From Spirochaetaceae bacterium (lineage in GTDB: Bacteria; Spirochaetota; Spirochaetia; Treponematales; Treponemataceae), in contig JAITWB010000141.1 of NCBI GenBank assembly GCA_031285525.1, positions 1 through 7,502 on the forward strand: a stretch of DNA of 7,502 bases, written 5' to 3'. Shown here piece by piece: positions 1 to 6,329 of the stretch. Numbering within the stretch: the stretch's first letter is position 1; the number at the start of each line of letters is the position of its first letter. Under the pieces are notes generated by a model, which searched no databases, had not been told where the DNA came from, and worked only from the letters and a program-made list of their open reading frames with translations. Position numbers and translations under genes: made by a program.

Positions 1-594
1 GAACTGCAAGTTGACCCCTTCACGGGAATGGAACAGAGAATACTCTGGTATACCACAAAGCTTTTGTCAGAGCAGCCGGTAAAAAAGCAGAAGTATCACA
101 CCATAAAAAAGGCCATCTCAATTGTTATTACCGACTATCCATTATGTCCAAAAGACGAAGGATACCACAACGTTTTCCGCTTTTTGAATGATGTCTCTAT
201 GAGGAACTTTGGTGATATACTGGAGGTGCATACTCTGGAACTCCCAAAAGTGGCGATGAACGACAACATCACCAGAAGTCCCCGGGAGCAAAAACTGATA
301 CAATGGCTCAGATTTTTCAAAGCCAAAACACAGGAGGAATATATGACACTGACAAAGGGATATCCCCTCTTATACAAAGCCTTTGAGTTGGTGGCTCAGG
401 CGAGCGGGAACGAAAACAAAAGAAAGCAGTACCAACAGCGGGAGCGGGATTGGATGGACTACCAGCTCAGAATGTCCAGCGCTTACAGTGAAGGCGAACA
501 ACAGGAACGCGAAAAGTGGCAAACGGTGGTTGCAGAAAAAGAGGCAGAAAATGAAAAACTTCGTAAACAGCTTTCAGAACTCCGTTCTACATAG
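1..594 (+). CDS. Rpn family recombination-promoting nuclease / putative transposase, C-terminal part (5' end off window)
   Basis: The reading frame is open from base 1, before the first ATG at 28, so this is the 3' part of a longer gene, not a 188-residue protein. After that ATG the text runs TKLLSEQPVKKQKYHTIKKA, then ISIVITDYPL, YHNVFRFLND and ILEVHTLELPK. This order matches the region after the nuclease core in Rpn/PD-(D/E)XK transposase-like proteins, where a Y-x-LK-x-VI-x-I strand precedes an 'E-h-h-x-ELPK' strand. The catalytic D and E/QxK residues should lie upstream of the window. The last 60 residues are highly charged (QQRERDW, EGEQQEREKW, EKEAENEKLRKQLSEL) and probably form a coiled coil, as is common at the C-terminus of this family. 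Family members are often present in many copies and promote RecA-independent recombination. No terminal repeats are visible here. Family call is confident; activity cannot be judged. Confidence 0.82.
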   Translation, partial: ELQVDPFTGMEQRILWYTTKLLSEQPVKKQKYHTIKKAISIVITDYPLCPKDEGYHNVFRFLNDVSMRNFGDILEVHTLELPKVAMNDNITRSPREQKLIQWLRFFKAKTQEEYMTLTKGYPLLYKAFELVAQASGNENKRKQYQQRERDWMDYQLRMSSAYSEGEQQEREKWQTVVAEKEAENEKLRKQLSELRST

Positions 595-604
595 ATGGTA
601 ATAC

Positions 605-639
605 ACAAAAGGATCTGCCTTTTCTGACAGACCCTTTGT
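605..639 (-). terminator. Imperfect hairpin between convergent genes, probable terminator
   Basis: ACAAAAGGATCTG (605-617) pairs with CAGACCCTTTGT (628-639), with one bulged A and one A-C mismatch around a 10-base loop. It lies between the Rpn-like gene (stop at 594) and the permease (stop at 647 on the other strand). Read on the minus strand, the second arm ends CCTTTTGTGTATT, a weak T-rich tail, so it best serves the permease but could act in both directions. Confidence 0.45.
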
Positions 640-646
640 ACTCATA

Positions 647-1942
647 CTATTTTATAAAAAATCGCAGGATAAAGACAATAAACAGAATCCAGGTGATAAC
701 CGAAATCTGCTTAACCTTACCGGTCACCAGCTTGAGAACGACATAGGACAAGAGACCATATACGATACCTTCCGCAATGCTGTAGGCAAAGGGCATCATA
801 ATAATGGTCATAAACGCCGGAATTCCTTCGGTGGGATCGGCGAAATCGATATCCGTTACCGCCTTCATCATCAGGAAGCCGACCATTACCAGCGCAGGAG
901 CCGTAGCGGCGCCGGGAATGAGCAGGAACAGCGGTGAAAGGAAGAGTGCAAGAAGGAAGAAGAAGGATGTGGACACCGAAGTCAAACCGGTGCGTCCGCC
1001 AGCGGCAACGCCGGAAGCGCTTTCTACATAGCTGGTAACTGTCGAAGTTCCCAGAGCAGCCCCTGCAACCGTTCCGATAGCATCGGCGAGAAGCGCCTGC
1101 TTTACCCGGGGAATATCACCGTTTTTATCGGTGAGTCCTGCCTGCTCTGTCACACCTACCAAGGTTCCAACGGTATCAAATATATCGACGAAGAAGAAGG
1201 TGAAGAAGACCGTAAAGAACTTGATGGTCAGAACCGCAGAGAAATCGAATTTGAACAGCAGCGGTGCTTCGGGCATACTAAAGGGAGAAAAACCTTCAGG
1301 AATAGCGGTTACGCCGAAGGGGATACCCACAATGGTTGTTGCGAGAATACCGATCAGTATCGAACCGGGGACATTGTTTGCATAGAGTGCAATCGTGATG
1401 ATGATTCCGATGATAGCCACCAGAGCGCTGCCGGAGGTGATAGTTCCCAGAGAAACCAGAGTTGCGTCATTGGGAACAATGATTCCTGCGCCCTTGAGTC
1501 CGATAAGCGCAATGAACAGACCGATACCGACGGCAACCGCTTTTTTGAGGTTTGCCGGAATCGCCTTAACAATCGCTTCCCGCACATTAAAGAATGACAG
1601 AATGATAAAGAGCAGACCTTCAAGGAAAACCGCAGTAAGAGCTATCTGCCATGAATATCCCATGGTGAACACAACAGTATAGGTAAAGAATGCATTCAGT
1701 CCCATACCCGGAGCCAGCGCCACAGGCAGATTTGCTGCGAATGCCATAACCAGAGTCGCAATAATGGATGCGATAACGGTTGCTGTAAATACCGCTCCCG
1801 GAGTCATGCCATTACCGATTTCACCGAGCATAAAGGGATTGACCGCCAGAATATAGGCCATGGTCAAAAACGTTGTGAGTCCGGCGACTATCTCCCGCCG
1901 AACAGTGGTATTATGCTCCTTAAGCTTGAAGAGCTTTTCCAT
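647..1942 (-). CDS. NCS2 family (AzgA-like) purine permease, guanine/hypoxanthine or adenine type
   Basis: Inner-membrane transporter of 431 residues, the usual length for AzgA-like NCS2 permeases, which import purine bases by proton symport for salvage. Diagnostic segments in order are NTTVRREIVAGLTTFLTMAY (residues 11-30), APGMGLNAFF (77-86), the FVDIFDTVGT helix with acidic D253 and D256 (251-260), SYVESASGVAAGGRTGLTS (304-322) carrying the substrate-site Glu of the family and the GGRTG turn, and the C-terminal EG repeat region near 390. Hydrophobic segments fill nearly the whole chain, consistent with 12-14 helices. The ATG at 1942 is preceded by an excellent GAGGAGG (1953-1959, minus strand) at 10 bases. 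Substrate choice among guanine, hypoxanthine and adenine cannot be read from sequence by eye. The gene stands alone, divergent from the cyclase. The short leader (about 35 bases from the predicted promoter) leaves no room for a purine riboswitch, so control is probably at transcription initiation. Confidence 0.95.
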   Translation of the reverse strand: MEKLFKLKEHNTTVRREIVAGLTTFLTMAYILAVNPFMLGEIGNGMTPGAVFTATVIASIIATLVMAFAANLPVALAPGMGLNAFFTYTVVFTMGYSWQIALTAVFLEGLLFIILSFFNVREAIVKAIPANLKKAVAVGIGLFIALIGLKGAGIIVPNDATLVSLGTITSGSALVAIIGIIITIALYANNVPGSILIGILATTIVGIPFGVTAIPEGFSPFSMPEAPLLFKFDFSAVLTIKFFTVFFTFFFVDIFDTVGTLVGVTEQAGLTDKNGDIPRVKQALLADAIGTVAGAALGTSTVTSYVESASGVAAGGRTGLTSVSTSFFFLLALFLSPLFLLIPGAATAPALVMVGFLMMKAVTDIDFADPTEGIPAFMTIIMMPFAYSIAEGIVYGLLSYVVLKLVTGKVKQISVITWILFIVFILRFFIK

Positions 1943-1979
1943 ACTGTATTGTCCTCCTCAGAACATTAAATAAATATAC

Positions 1980-1994
1980 CGAGTAGTATACTCG
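1980..1994. promoter_or_regulatory. Possible operator: inverted repeat over the permease -10 box
   Basis: CGAGTA-GTA-TACTCG is a perfect 6-bp inverted repeat with a 3-bp spacer. It covers the predicted -10 element of the permease promoter, the position expected for a repressor site. It could also be a small hairpin by chance; no regulator is identified. Confidence 0.3.
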
Positions 1995-2013
1995 TTTTCC
2001 CCGGCAATGTCAT
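1985..2013 (-). promoter_or_regulatory. Sigma70-type promoter of the purine permease
   Basis: On the minus strand ATGACA (-35, plus positions 2008-2013, 5/6 match) is followed after exactly 17 bp by TATACT (-10, plus 1985-1990, 5/6 match). The start of transcription would fall near 1978, giving a leader of about 35 bases with a strong Shine-Dalgarno sequence. Confidence 0.65.
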
Positions 2014-2022
2014 CATCCGGGT

Positions 2023-2051
2023 TTGACAAACGACCGTACCTATGTCATTCT
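2023..2051 (+). promoter_or_regulatory. Probable promoter of the GGDEF gene
   Basis: A perfect TTGACA (-35, 2023-2028) lies 17 bp ahead of CATTCT (2046-2051), a weak 3/6 match to TATAAT. If used, transcription would begin near 2058, downstream of the ATG at 2042. The -35 is back-to-back with the permease -35, with 9 bp between them. Confidence 0.4.
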
Positions 2052-3484
2052 GTTCATATATTACGCAGGATATGGTAGATACAGATATTATGGTAGATAC
2101 AGAAAATAACAACTCAGAAGAACTTTTCGGCCGCATTATCAGGGAACTGAGTACCTTTGATACTCCCTATCAACCTCTTTCTGTCATATTGCAGGATACC
2201 TGTGAGTATTTCGGAATGGGAGGCGGTTTTATCTATGAGGCGGATCATACGGACGCCTTTCGTCTCCATGAAACCTATTTCTGCTATGATCCGTTGATTC
2301 CCCAACAATTTGACCTTGGACGCCTGCTGGATTCTCGGGAGATTGCGGAAATAAGCGCCCACTCCCGCAAATTCGTCTACGCCGGCAACGGTTCTCACGA
2401 TATCGCACGAAAGTTTGCGGAGTTTTTTGAAGCAAAAACACTCATTCTGCTTCCCGTGAGAGGAGATAACGGGCAGCTTGCAGGCATCGTGGGAATGATT
2501 GACAGAAGAGCCATTATCCGCTTGGCAAAACTGGAGATCGAAAACGCCCATTCCATCCTGGCATTGCTGGCGACCCATGTAAAGCTCAGAATATACCAGC
2601 AAAAGCTCGAATTTACCAAAGAATCCCTGATCAGCATCACGGATAACATGGGTGTAGACATATATGTAAACGATTTTAACACCCATGAGGTATTGTTTGC
2701 CAATAAATCTATGGCAGCTCCCTACGGGGGAGTTGCACAAATGATCGGAAAACGATGCTGGGAGCTGCTCTACGATGATAAAAGCGGTCAGTGTGAATAT
2801 TGCCCTCAGTTGAAGCTGATTGATGAAACCGGAAACCCCTCAAAGATATATTCCTGGGATTATCAGCGTCCCTTTGACGGACATTGGTTTAGGGTGCTGA
2901 GCGCCGCCTTTCGATGGGTGGACGGAAGGCTCGCCCATATCGTCAGCAGCATCGACATCGATGAAAACAAGAAGAATGAAGAACTGGTGAGCCATCTGGC
3001 AGATTACGACCTGCTTACGACCATCCCCAATCGGCGCAGAATGGAGCGGGATTTTACCCATGCCCTGGAACAGGCGGAGCGGCTCGGTTCTTCGATGTAC
3101 ATCCTCTTTTTCGACATCGATAACTTCAAAAAGATAAACGATACCCTCGGTCACCGGGGCGGAGACGAACTGCTCTCCAATATCGGACGATTTCTCCAGA
3201 CTGAACCGCTGACCCGGGAACGTACCTACCGTCATGCGGGGGATGAATTCCTTACCATCTGCGAAAATTGTACTTATGATGAGATAACCACAGTTGTCGA
3301 GACCCTGCGTTCCCGATTCAAAGAATCCTGGCCCCTTACCAACGCTCCCCTGGTATGCAATATCAGTATCGGCATATCCAAATACCCCGAAAACGGCAAA
3401 AACATGGACGAACTCATCCATGCGGCGGACACTGCTATGTATAAGGTCAAACGGAGCGGAAAGGACAATATCGCCTTCGCCTAA
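2042..3484 (+). CDS. Diguanylate cyclase with GAF-like, PAS-like and GGDEF domains
   Basis: Predicted to make c-di-GMP from two GTP; no transmembrane helix is seen, so it is likely cytoplasmic. Of 480 residues, about 35-180 look GAF-like (ending in a long helix, NAHSILALLATHVKLRIYQQ), about 195-305 PAS-like (SITDNMGVDIYVND to HIVSSIDIDENK), and 320-480 are GGDEF. Cyclase motifs are DLLTTIPNRR (323-332), FDIDNFKKINDTLGHRGGD (357-375) with metal-binding Asp358, the active-site loop AGDEF (399-403, a tolerated variant) and ADTAMYKVKRSGKDN (462-476). The four residues five positions before the loop are LTRE, so the RxxD product-inhibition site is absent. The PAS region has a cysteine trio (C239, C251, C254). 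The start is uncertain: 2042 gives the longest frame, but ATG at 2072 or 2090 fits the predicted promoter better; none has a good Shine-Dalgarno sequence. Domain call is firm; the input signal is unknown. Confidence 0.9.
   Translation: MSFCSYITQDMVDTDIMVDTENNNSEELFGRIIRELSTFDTPYQPLSVILQDTCEYFGMGGGFIYEADHTDAFRLHETYFCYDPLIPQQFDLGRLLDSREIAEISAHSRKFVYAGNGSHDIARKFAEFFEAKTLILLPVRGDNGQLAGIVGMIDRRAIIRLAKLEIENAHSILALLATHVKLRIYQQKLEFTKESLISITDNMGVDIYVNDFNTHEVLFANKSMAAPYGGVAQMIGKRCWELLYDDKSGQCEYCPQLKLIDETGNPSKIYSWDYQRPFDGHWFRVLSAAFRWVDGRLAHIVSSIDIDENKKNEELVSHLADYDLLTTIPNRRRMERDFTHALEQAERLGSSMYILFFDIDNFKKINDTLGHRGGDELLSNIGRFLQTEPLTRERTYRHAGDEFLTICENCTYDEITTVVETLRSRFKESWPLTNAPLVCNISIGISKYPENGKNMDELIHAADTAMYKVKRSGKDNIAFA
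2071..2103 (+). repeat. 15-bp direct repeat, 18-bp period, duplicating a possible start codon
   Basis: TATGGTAGATACAGA occurs at 2071-2085 and 2089-2103. The offset is six codons, so the frame is kept and MVDT is encoded twice. Each copy supplies a candidate ATG (2072, 2090) for the GGDEF gene. Confidence 0.85.
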
Positions 3485-3536
3485 TAGGCATGTGACATAA
3501 ACCTGCAAGCTGTCATTTTGTCATCTTGACCAGATA

Positions 3537-3542
3537 TATAAA
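3537..3542 (+). promoter_or_regulatory. Possible -10 box ahead of the acyltransferase-like gene
   Basis: TATAAA (3537-3542) lies in the 77-bp gap after the cyclase stop. No well-spaced -35 is visible, although TTGTCA (3518-3523) and TTGACC (3526-3531) are nearby. An alternative pairing is TTGACC with TATGCT (3549-3554) at 17 bp, which would put the transcript start almost on the ATG at 3562. Read-through from the cyclase is also possible, as no terminator hairpin is seen in this gap. Confidence 0.25.
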
Positions 3543-3561
3543 TCGGGATATGCTTCCCATT

Positions 3562-4464
3562 ATGTTATTTACCAAGAAACGCTCTGATGGGACATACTTA
3601 AAAAAACTCCATTTTTTTACTCAGCTTATGCCTTATCTGATGCCTACCCGGAACGAATCGACCATCTTTTTTGAACAGGAATTTGATGTCACCAATACTC
3701 TTGCCTATCTGCACAAAAAAAAGAAGGATACCGATTCTCCCAAGGTTTCCCTCTTTTATATCATCCTGTTTTCCGCAGTGAGGGTCATAGCTCAGCGTCC
3801 AAAACTGAATCGGTTTGTATCGGGTTACCGCTTTTATCAGCGAAACCGCATTTTGTTCAACTTCGTAACAAAGCGTGAGTTGACCGATGAAGGGGAAGAG
3901 GTCAACGTGACCATGTCGTTTTCGCCCTTCCTCACACTGAGCGGTTTTTGCAAAAAGGTAAACGATTTTGTTGTGTCGATAAAAAAAGGTTCCGGTACAA
4001 GCTCTGAGAAGATTAACTCCCTGGTTTCCAGTCTTCCCCGTTTTTGCATTAAATTCCTGATGTGGGGATTTAAGTTTCTCGATCGTAACAATGGTCTGCC
4101 CAAGTCGGTTATCGATTCACTGCCCTTTTTTGCAACCATCTTTTTTACCAACACCGGCAGCGTCGGCATTGACGCACCCTTCCATCATAATTTTGAAATA
4201 GGCAACTGCGGTATTTTCTGCGCCATAGGGAAACTCCGCAAGGAACGCTCCATCAACCCTGACGGAACAATCCAGACCAAGGACAAGGTAAAAATCACCT
4301 TCACCTATGATGACCGCATCACCGACGGCATTTACTGCGCCAGAGCTATCGACATGGTTCGTGATTATGTGGAGAACCCGGAAAAACTGGAAGTTCCGCT
4401 GGAATTAACCCCGGAACAGCTTGCAAGGCTCGGTCTTGCAGAAAACGAATTGAAAGCAGAGTAA
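3562..4464 (+). CDS. Stand-alone E2-like (2-oxoacid dehydrogenase acyltransferase fold) protein with altered active site
   Basis: A 300-residue protein resembling the catalytic domain of dihydrolipoyl acyltransferases (CAT-like fold) without lipoyl or E1/E3-binding domains. Recognisable blocks, in numbering from 3562: MPYLMPTRNESTIFFEQEFD (23-42), LNRFVSGYRFYQRN (82-95), TNTGSVGIDAPFHHNF (196-211, equivalent to the family's 'S-N-x-G' strand) and TYDDRITDG (248-256). The last is the site of the family's DHRxxDG signature, but the catalytic His is Asp251; Asp255-Gly256 remain. A His pair (208-209) lies in the preceding block. The frame extends upstream to a TTG at 3526, but that codon has no Shine-Dalgarno sequence and overlaps promoter-like DNA; start at 3562 puts the KKRSDG segment near the N-terminus, where I recall it in relatives. 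ATG 3550 is also possible. It lies 64 bp before an acyl-CoA ligase, suggesting acyl-CoA is its substrate or ligand. Fold call is good, function open. Confidence 0.75.
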   Translation: MLFTKKRSDGTYLKKLHFFTQLMPYLMPTRNESTIFFEQEFDVTNTLAYLHKKKKDTDSPKVSLFYIILFSAVRVIAQRPKLNRFVSGYRFYQRNRILFNFVTKRELTDEGEEVNVTMSFSPFLTLSGFCKKVNDFVVSIKKGSGTSSEKINSLVSSLPRFCIKFLMWGFKFLDRNNGLPKSVIDSLPFFATIFFTNTGSVGIDAPFHHNFEIGNCGIFCAIGKLRKERSINPDGTIQTKDKVKITFTYDDRITDGIYCARAIDMVRDYVENPEKLEVPLELTPEQLARLGLAENELKAE

Positions 4465-4473
4465 GACGAGTGT

Positions 4474-4507
4474 AATCGGGTCGATTATATCGACCCGATT
4501 GGCTTTT
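4474..4507 (+). terminator. Strong hairpin with short T-run: terminator or attenuator between acyltransferase-like gene and ligase
   Basis: AATCGGGTCGAT (4474-4485) and ATCGACCCGATT (4489-4500) form a perfect 12-bp stem with a 3-base loop, followed by GGC and TTTT (4504-4507). It sits 9 bases after the acyltransferase-like stop codon and 21 bases before the ligase start. The T-run is short and offset, so partial read-through into the ligase is plausible. Confidence 0.7.
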
Positions 4508-4528
4508 AAATAGAGAGGAACTAGAATC

Positions 4529-6253
4529 ATGTATGAAAAACAACCGTGGCTTAAGGCCTTTGGTGACACCCCCCACAGTCTGACATATCCAGATCTTTCC
4601 ATGTATGGAATGTTGAAACAGAGTTGTGACAGCTATCCCAACTCAACGGGATTAATCTTTTTTGATCGAAAAACGCAGCGCTCCCGTCTCGATAAGAAGA
4701 TCGTACAGATGAGCCGCGCTTTTGCCAAAGTCGGCGTCGCAAAAGGCGACATCGTCATCGTCTGTCTGCCCAATTGCCCCCAGGCGGTGATATCGTTTTA
4801 TGCCCTGACCCGGCTCGGTGCAATTCCTGCGCCTATTCACCCCCTTTCGGCTCCCCCGGAAATAGAAACCTTTGCAAAATTGGTTTCTGCGAAGGTCGCC
4901 ATCACCCTTGACGGCTTTTATCCCCGCTTTGCGCCTATTCAGGAAAGCGCCGGATTCGAGAAGGTTATCGTCTGTTCCCTCAAAACCGAGATGCCCCTGA
5001 TTACCAAAATCGGCTTCTCCCTCACTCTGGGACGCAAGATTCCGCCGGTTCCCTGGTCAGACAAGGTTCTGTCTTGGGCTGAACTGGAATCCGCCCCGAA
5101 TCTTCCCGAAGTGCCGTCTCCCGACCCTATTGGTCCTGACGAGATGGCGCTCATCCTCTTTTCCGGCGGCAGCACCGGAGAACCCAAGGCGATTATGCTG
5201 TCCAACCGGAACTGTAACGCCCTTGCCCTGCAAATGAATGCCGCAGGAGGACCCATCCTGCTGAACGAGAGTATGCTCTCCATCCTTCCGTTGTTTCACG
5301 GCTTCGGTTTTGCGGTAGGAATACATGCGATTCTGATAAACCACGGAACCTGTATTCTCATCCCGAAATTCAAGGCAACAGAGCTCTCTGGATTGGTAAA
5401 AAAATACCGTCCCCAGTTCATGGCTGGAGTTCCTACTTTGTTCGACGCCCTTGCATCGGATGCACAGTTTAACAAACTCTCCCTCAGCTCCTTTAAGGGC
5501 ATATTCTGCGGCGGTGACTCCCTCAGTCCTGAAATCAAGAAGCGGTTTGACGCCGTATTGGAGAAGGGCGGTGCAACAGTAACCCTCCGTGAAGGCTATG
5601 GTCTTACCGAATCGGTAACCGCCTGTGCCATAACCCCCCGCAAAGAATACCGGGAACGTACCTTCGGCGTCCCTTGTCCTGATAACTGGATCAAGGTTGT
5701 AAAACCTGGCACCGACGAAGAGTGTCCGGTTGGAGAGGACGGTGAAATTTGCGTGTCCGGTCCTACGGTCATGCTGGGGTATTACAAGGATCCTGCCGCT
5801 ACTGCCGGGGTACTCAAAAAGCACAGCGACGGTAGAGTCTGGCTTCATTCAGGAGACGTTGGTTCCATGGATGCAGACGGATTCTTCTATTTTAAGCAGC
5901 GCTCCAAGCGGATTATCAAATCCTCGGGTATCGGAGTCTTCCCCTCTCAAATCGAAGATGTTCTCAACAAACATCCCGCTGTCCGCATTTCCTGCGTCAT
6001 CGGTATGCCCCACGACAGTCAGGGTGAAGTACCCAAGGCGTTTATCGTACTTAACCCAGGATATGAGGGAACAGAAGAGCTCAAACAGGAAATCATCGCC
6101 AGCTGCAAAAGCCAGCTTTTCGCCTATGCTCGCCCCAAGACTATCGAATTCCTTACCGAAATGCCTATGACTAACGTCGGCAAAGTATCTTTCAAGGCTT
6201 TGGAAGAACTGGAACGGAACAGGAGAAAAGAGCAGGGAGCAAGTAGCAAGTAA
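4529..6253 (+). CDS. AMP-forming long-chain fatty-acid-CoA ligase-like protein (ANL superfamily)
   Basis: Predicted to activate a carboxylic acid with ATP to an acyl-adenylate and transfer it to CoA or another thiol. Its 574 residues carry the adenylation motifs in order: phosphate loop FSGGSTGEPK (211-220), GYGLTES (356-362), HSGDVG (440-445, standing for the usual TGD), the hinge and A8 region RSKRIIKSSGIGVFPSQIE (458-476), and the A10 region TNVGK with likely catalytic Lys552. The first GG in the P-loop and QRSKR in place of the usual GRxKE/D are mild departures. No peptidyl-carrier or membrane domain is present. ATG 4529 follows AGAGAGGA (4512-4519) at good spacing. A perfect hairpin precedes the gene and no clear own promoter was found, so it may be co-transcribed by read-through with the acyltransferase-like gene. 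Its last codons (GASSK) are written by a duplicated heptamer that belongs to the adjoining palindrome. Substrate chain length cannot be read by eye. Confidence 0.9.
   Translation: MYEKQPWLKAFGDTPHSLTYPDLSMYGMLKQSCDSYPNSTGLIFFDRKTQRSRLDKKIVQMSRAFAKVGVAKGDIVIVCLPNCPQAVISFYALTRLGAIPAPIHPLSAPPEIETFAKLVSAKVAITLDGFYPRFAPIQESAGFEKVIVCSLKTEMPLITKIGFSLTLGRKIPPVPWSDKVLSWAELESAPNLPEVPSPDPIGPDEMALILFSGGSTGEPKAIMLSNRNCNALALQMNAAGGPILLNESMLSILPLFHGFGFAVGIHAILINHGTCILIPKFKATELSGLVKKYRPQFMAGVPTLFDALASDAQFNKLSLSSFKGIFCGGDSLSPEIKKRFDAVLEKGGATVTLREGYGLTESVTACAITPRKEYRERTFGVPCPDNWIKVVKPGTDEECPVGEDGEICVSGPTVMLGYYKDPAATAGVLKKHSDGRVWLHSGDVGSMDADGFFYFKQRSKRIIKSSGIGVFPSQIEDVLNKHPAVRISCVIGMPHDSQGEVPKAFIVLNPGYEGTEELKQEIIASCKSQLFAYARPKTIEFLTEMPMTNVGKVSFKALEELERNRRKEQGASSK
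6239..6252 (+). repeat. Tandem GCAAGTA heptamer at the ligase 3' end
   Basis: GCAAGTA occurs twice in tandem (6239-6245 and 6246-6252). The second copy supplies the first two bases of the TAA stop codon. It merges into the purine-rich left arm of the palindrome that follows. Confidence 0.85.
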
Positions 6254-6329
6254 AAAAGGGAGGAATGAGGAAGTAGAAATGAGAAAAGAAGACAGTTCCT
6301 CTTTTCTACCTCCTCATTTCTCTTTTTTA
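6251..6329. terminator. Long imperfect palindrome spanning both stop codons of convergent genes, probable bidirectional terminator
   Basis: The left arm begins TAAAAAAGGGAGGAATGAGG (6251) and continues AAGTAGAAATGAGAAAAG. The reverse complement of the right arm begins TAAAAAAGAGAAATGAGGAG and continues GTAGAAAAGAGG. Aligned with a 2-base and a 1-base gap, about 26 of 32 positions pair around a centre near 6292. The first TAA of each arm is the stop codon of the gene entering from that side. The A-rich left and T-rich right edges provide a T-tract for transcripts from either direction. Confidence 0.65.

Noticed and set aside
1..594. Complete 188-residue gene starting at ATG 28
   Set aside because: The frame is open upstream to base 1 and the family's nuclease core is missing, so the true start is outside the window.
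1943..2041. Purine riboswitch in front of the permease
   Set aside because: The predicted leader is only about 35 bases and no three-way junction or conserved purine-aptamer core is visible.
2114..2740. Long open frame on the minus strand opposite the cyclase (208 codons)
   Set aside because: It lies wholly within the GAF-PAS part of a well-supported gene, has no recognisable domain, and reads as an antisense shadow.
3526..3561. TTG at 3526 as the start of the acyltransferase-like protein
   Set aside because: It has no Shine-Dalgarno sequence, adds twelve residues with no family resemblance, and overlaps promoter-like DNA. It cannot be fully excluded.
5057..5848. Long open frame on the minus strand opposite the ligase (263 codons)
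   Set aside because: It overlaps the ligase P-loop to A5 region completely. The ligase frame has all its family motifs, while this one has none.
6251..6329. Terminal inverted repeats of a small mobile element or a CRISPR repeat pair
   Set aside because: The arms are adjacent, with only a short centre and no internal cargo, no target duplication was recognised, and there is no third copy in the window.
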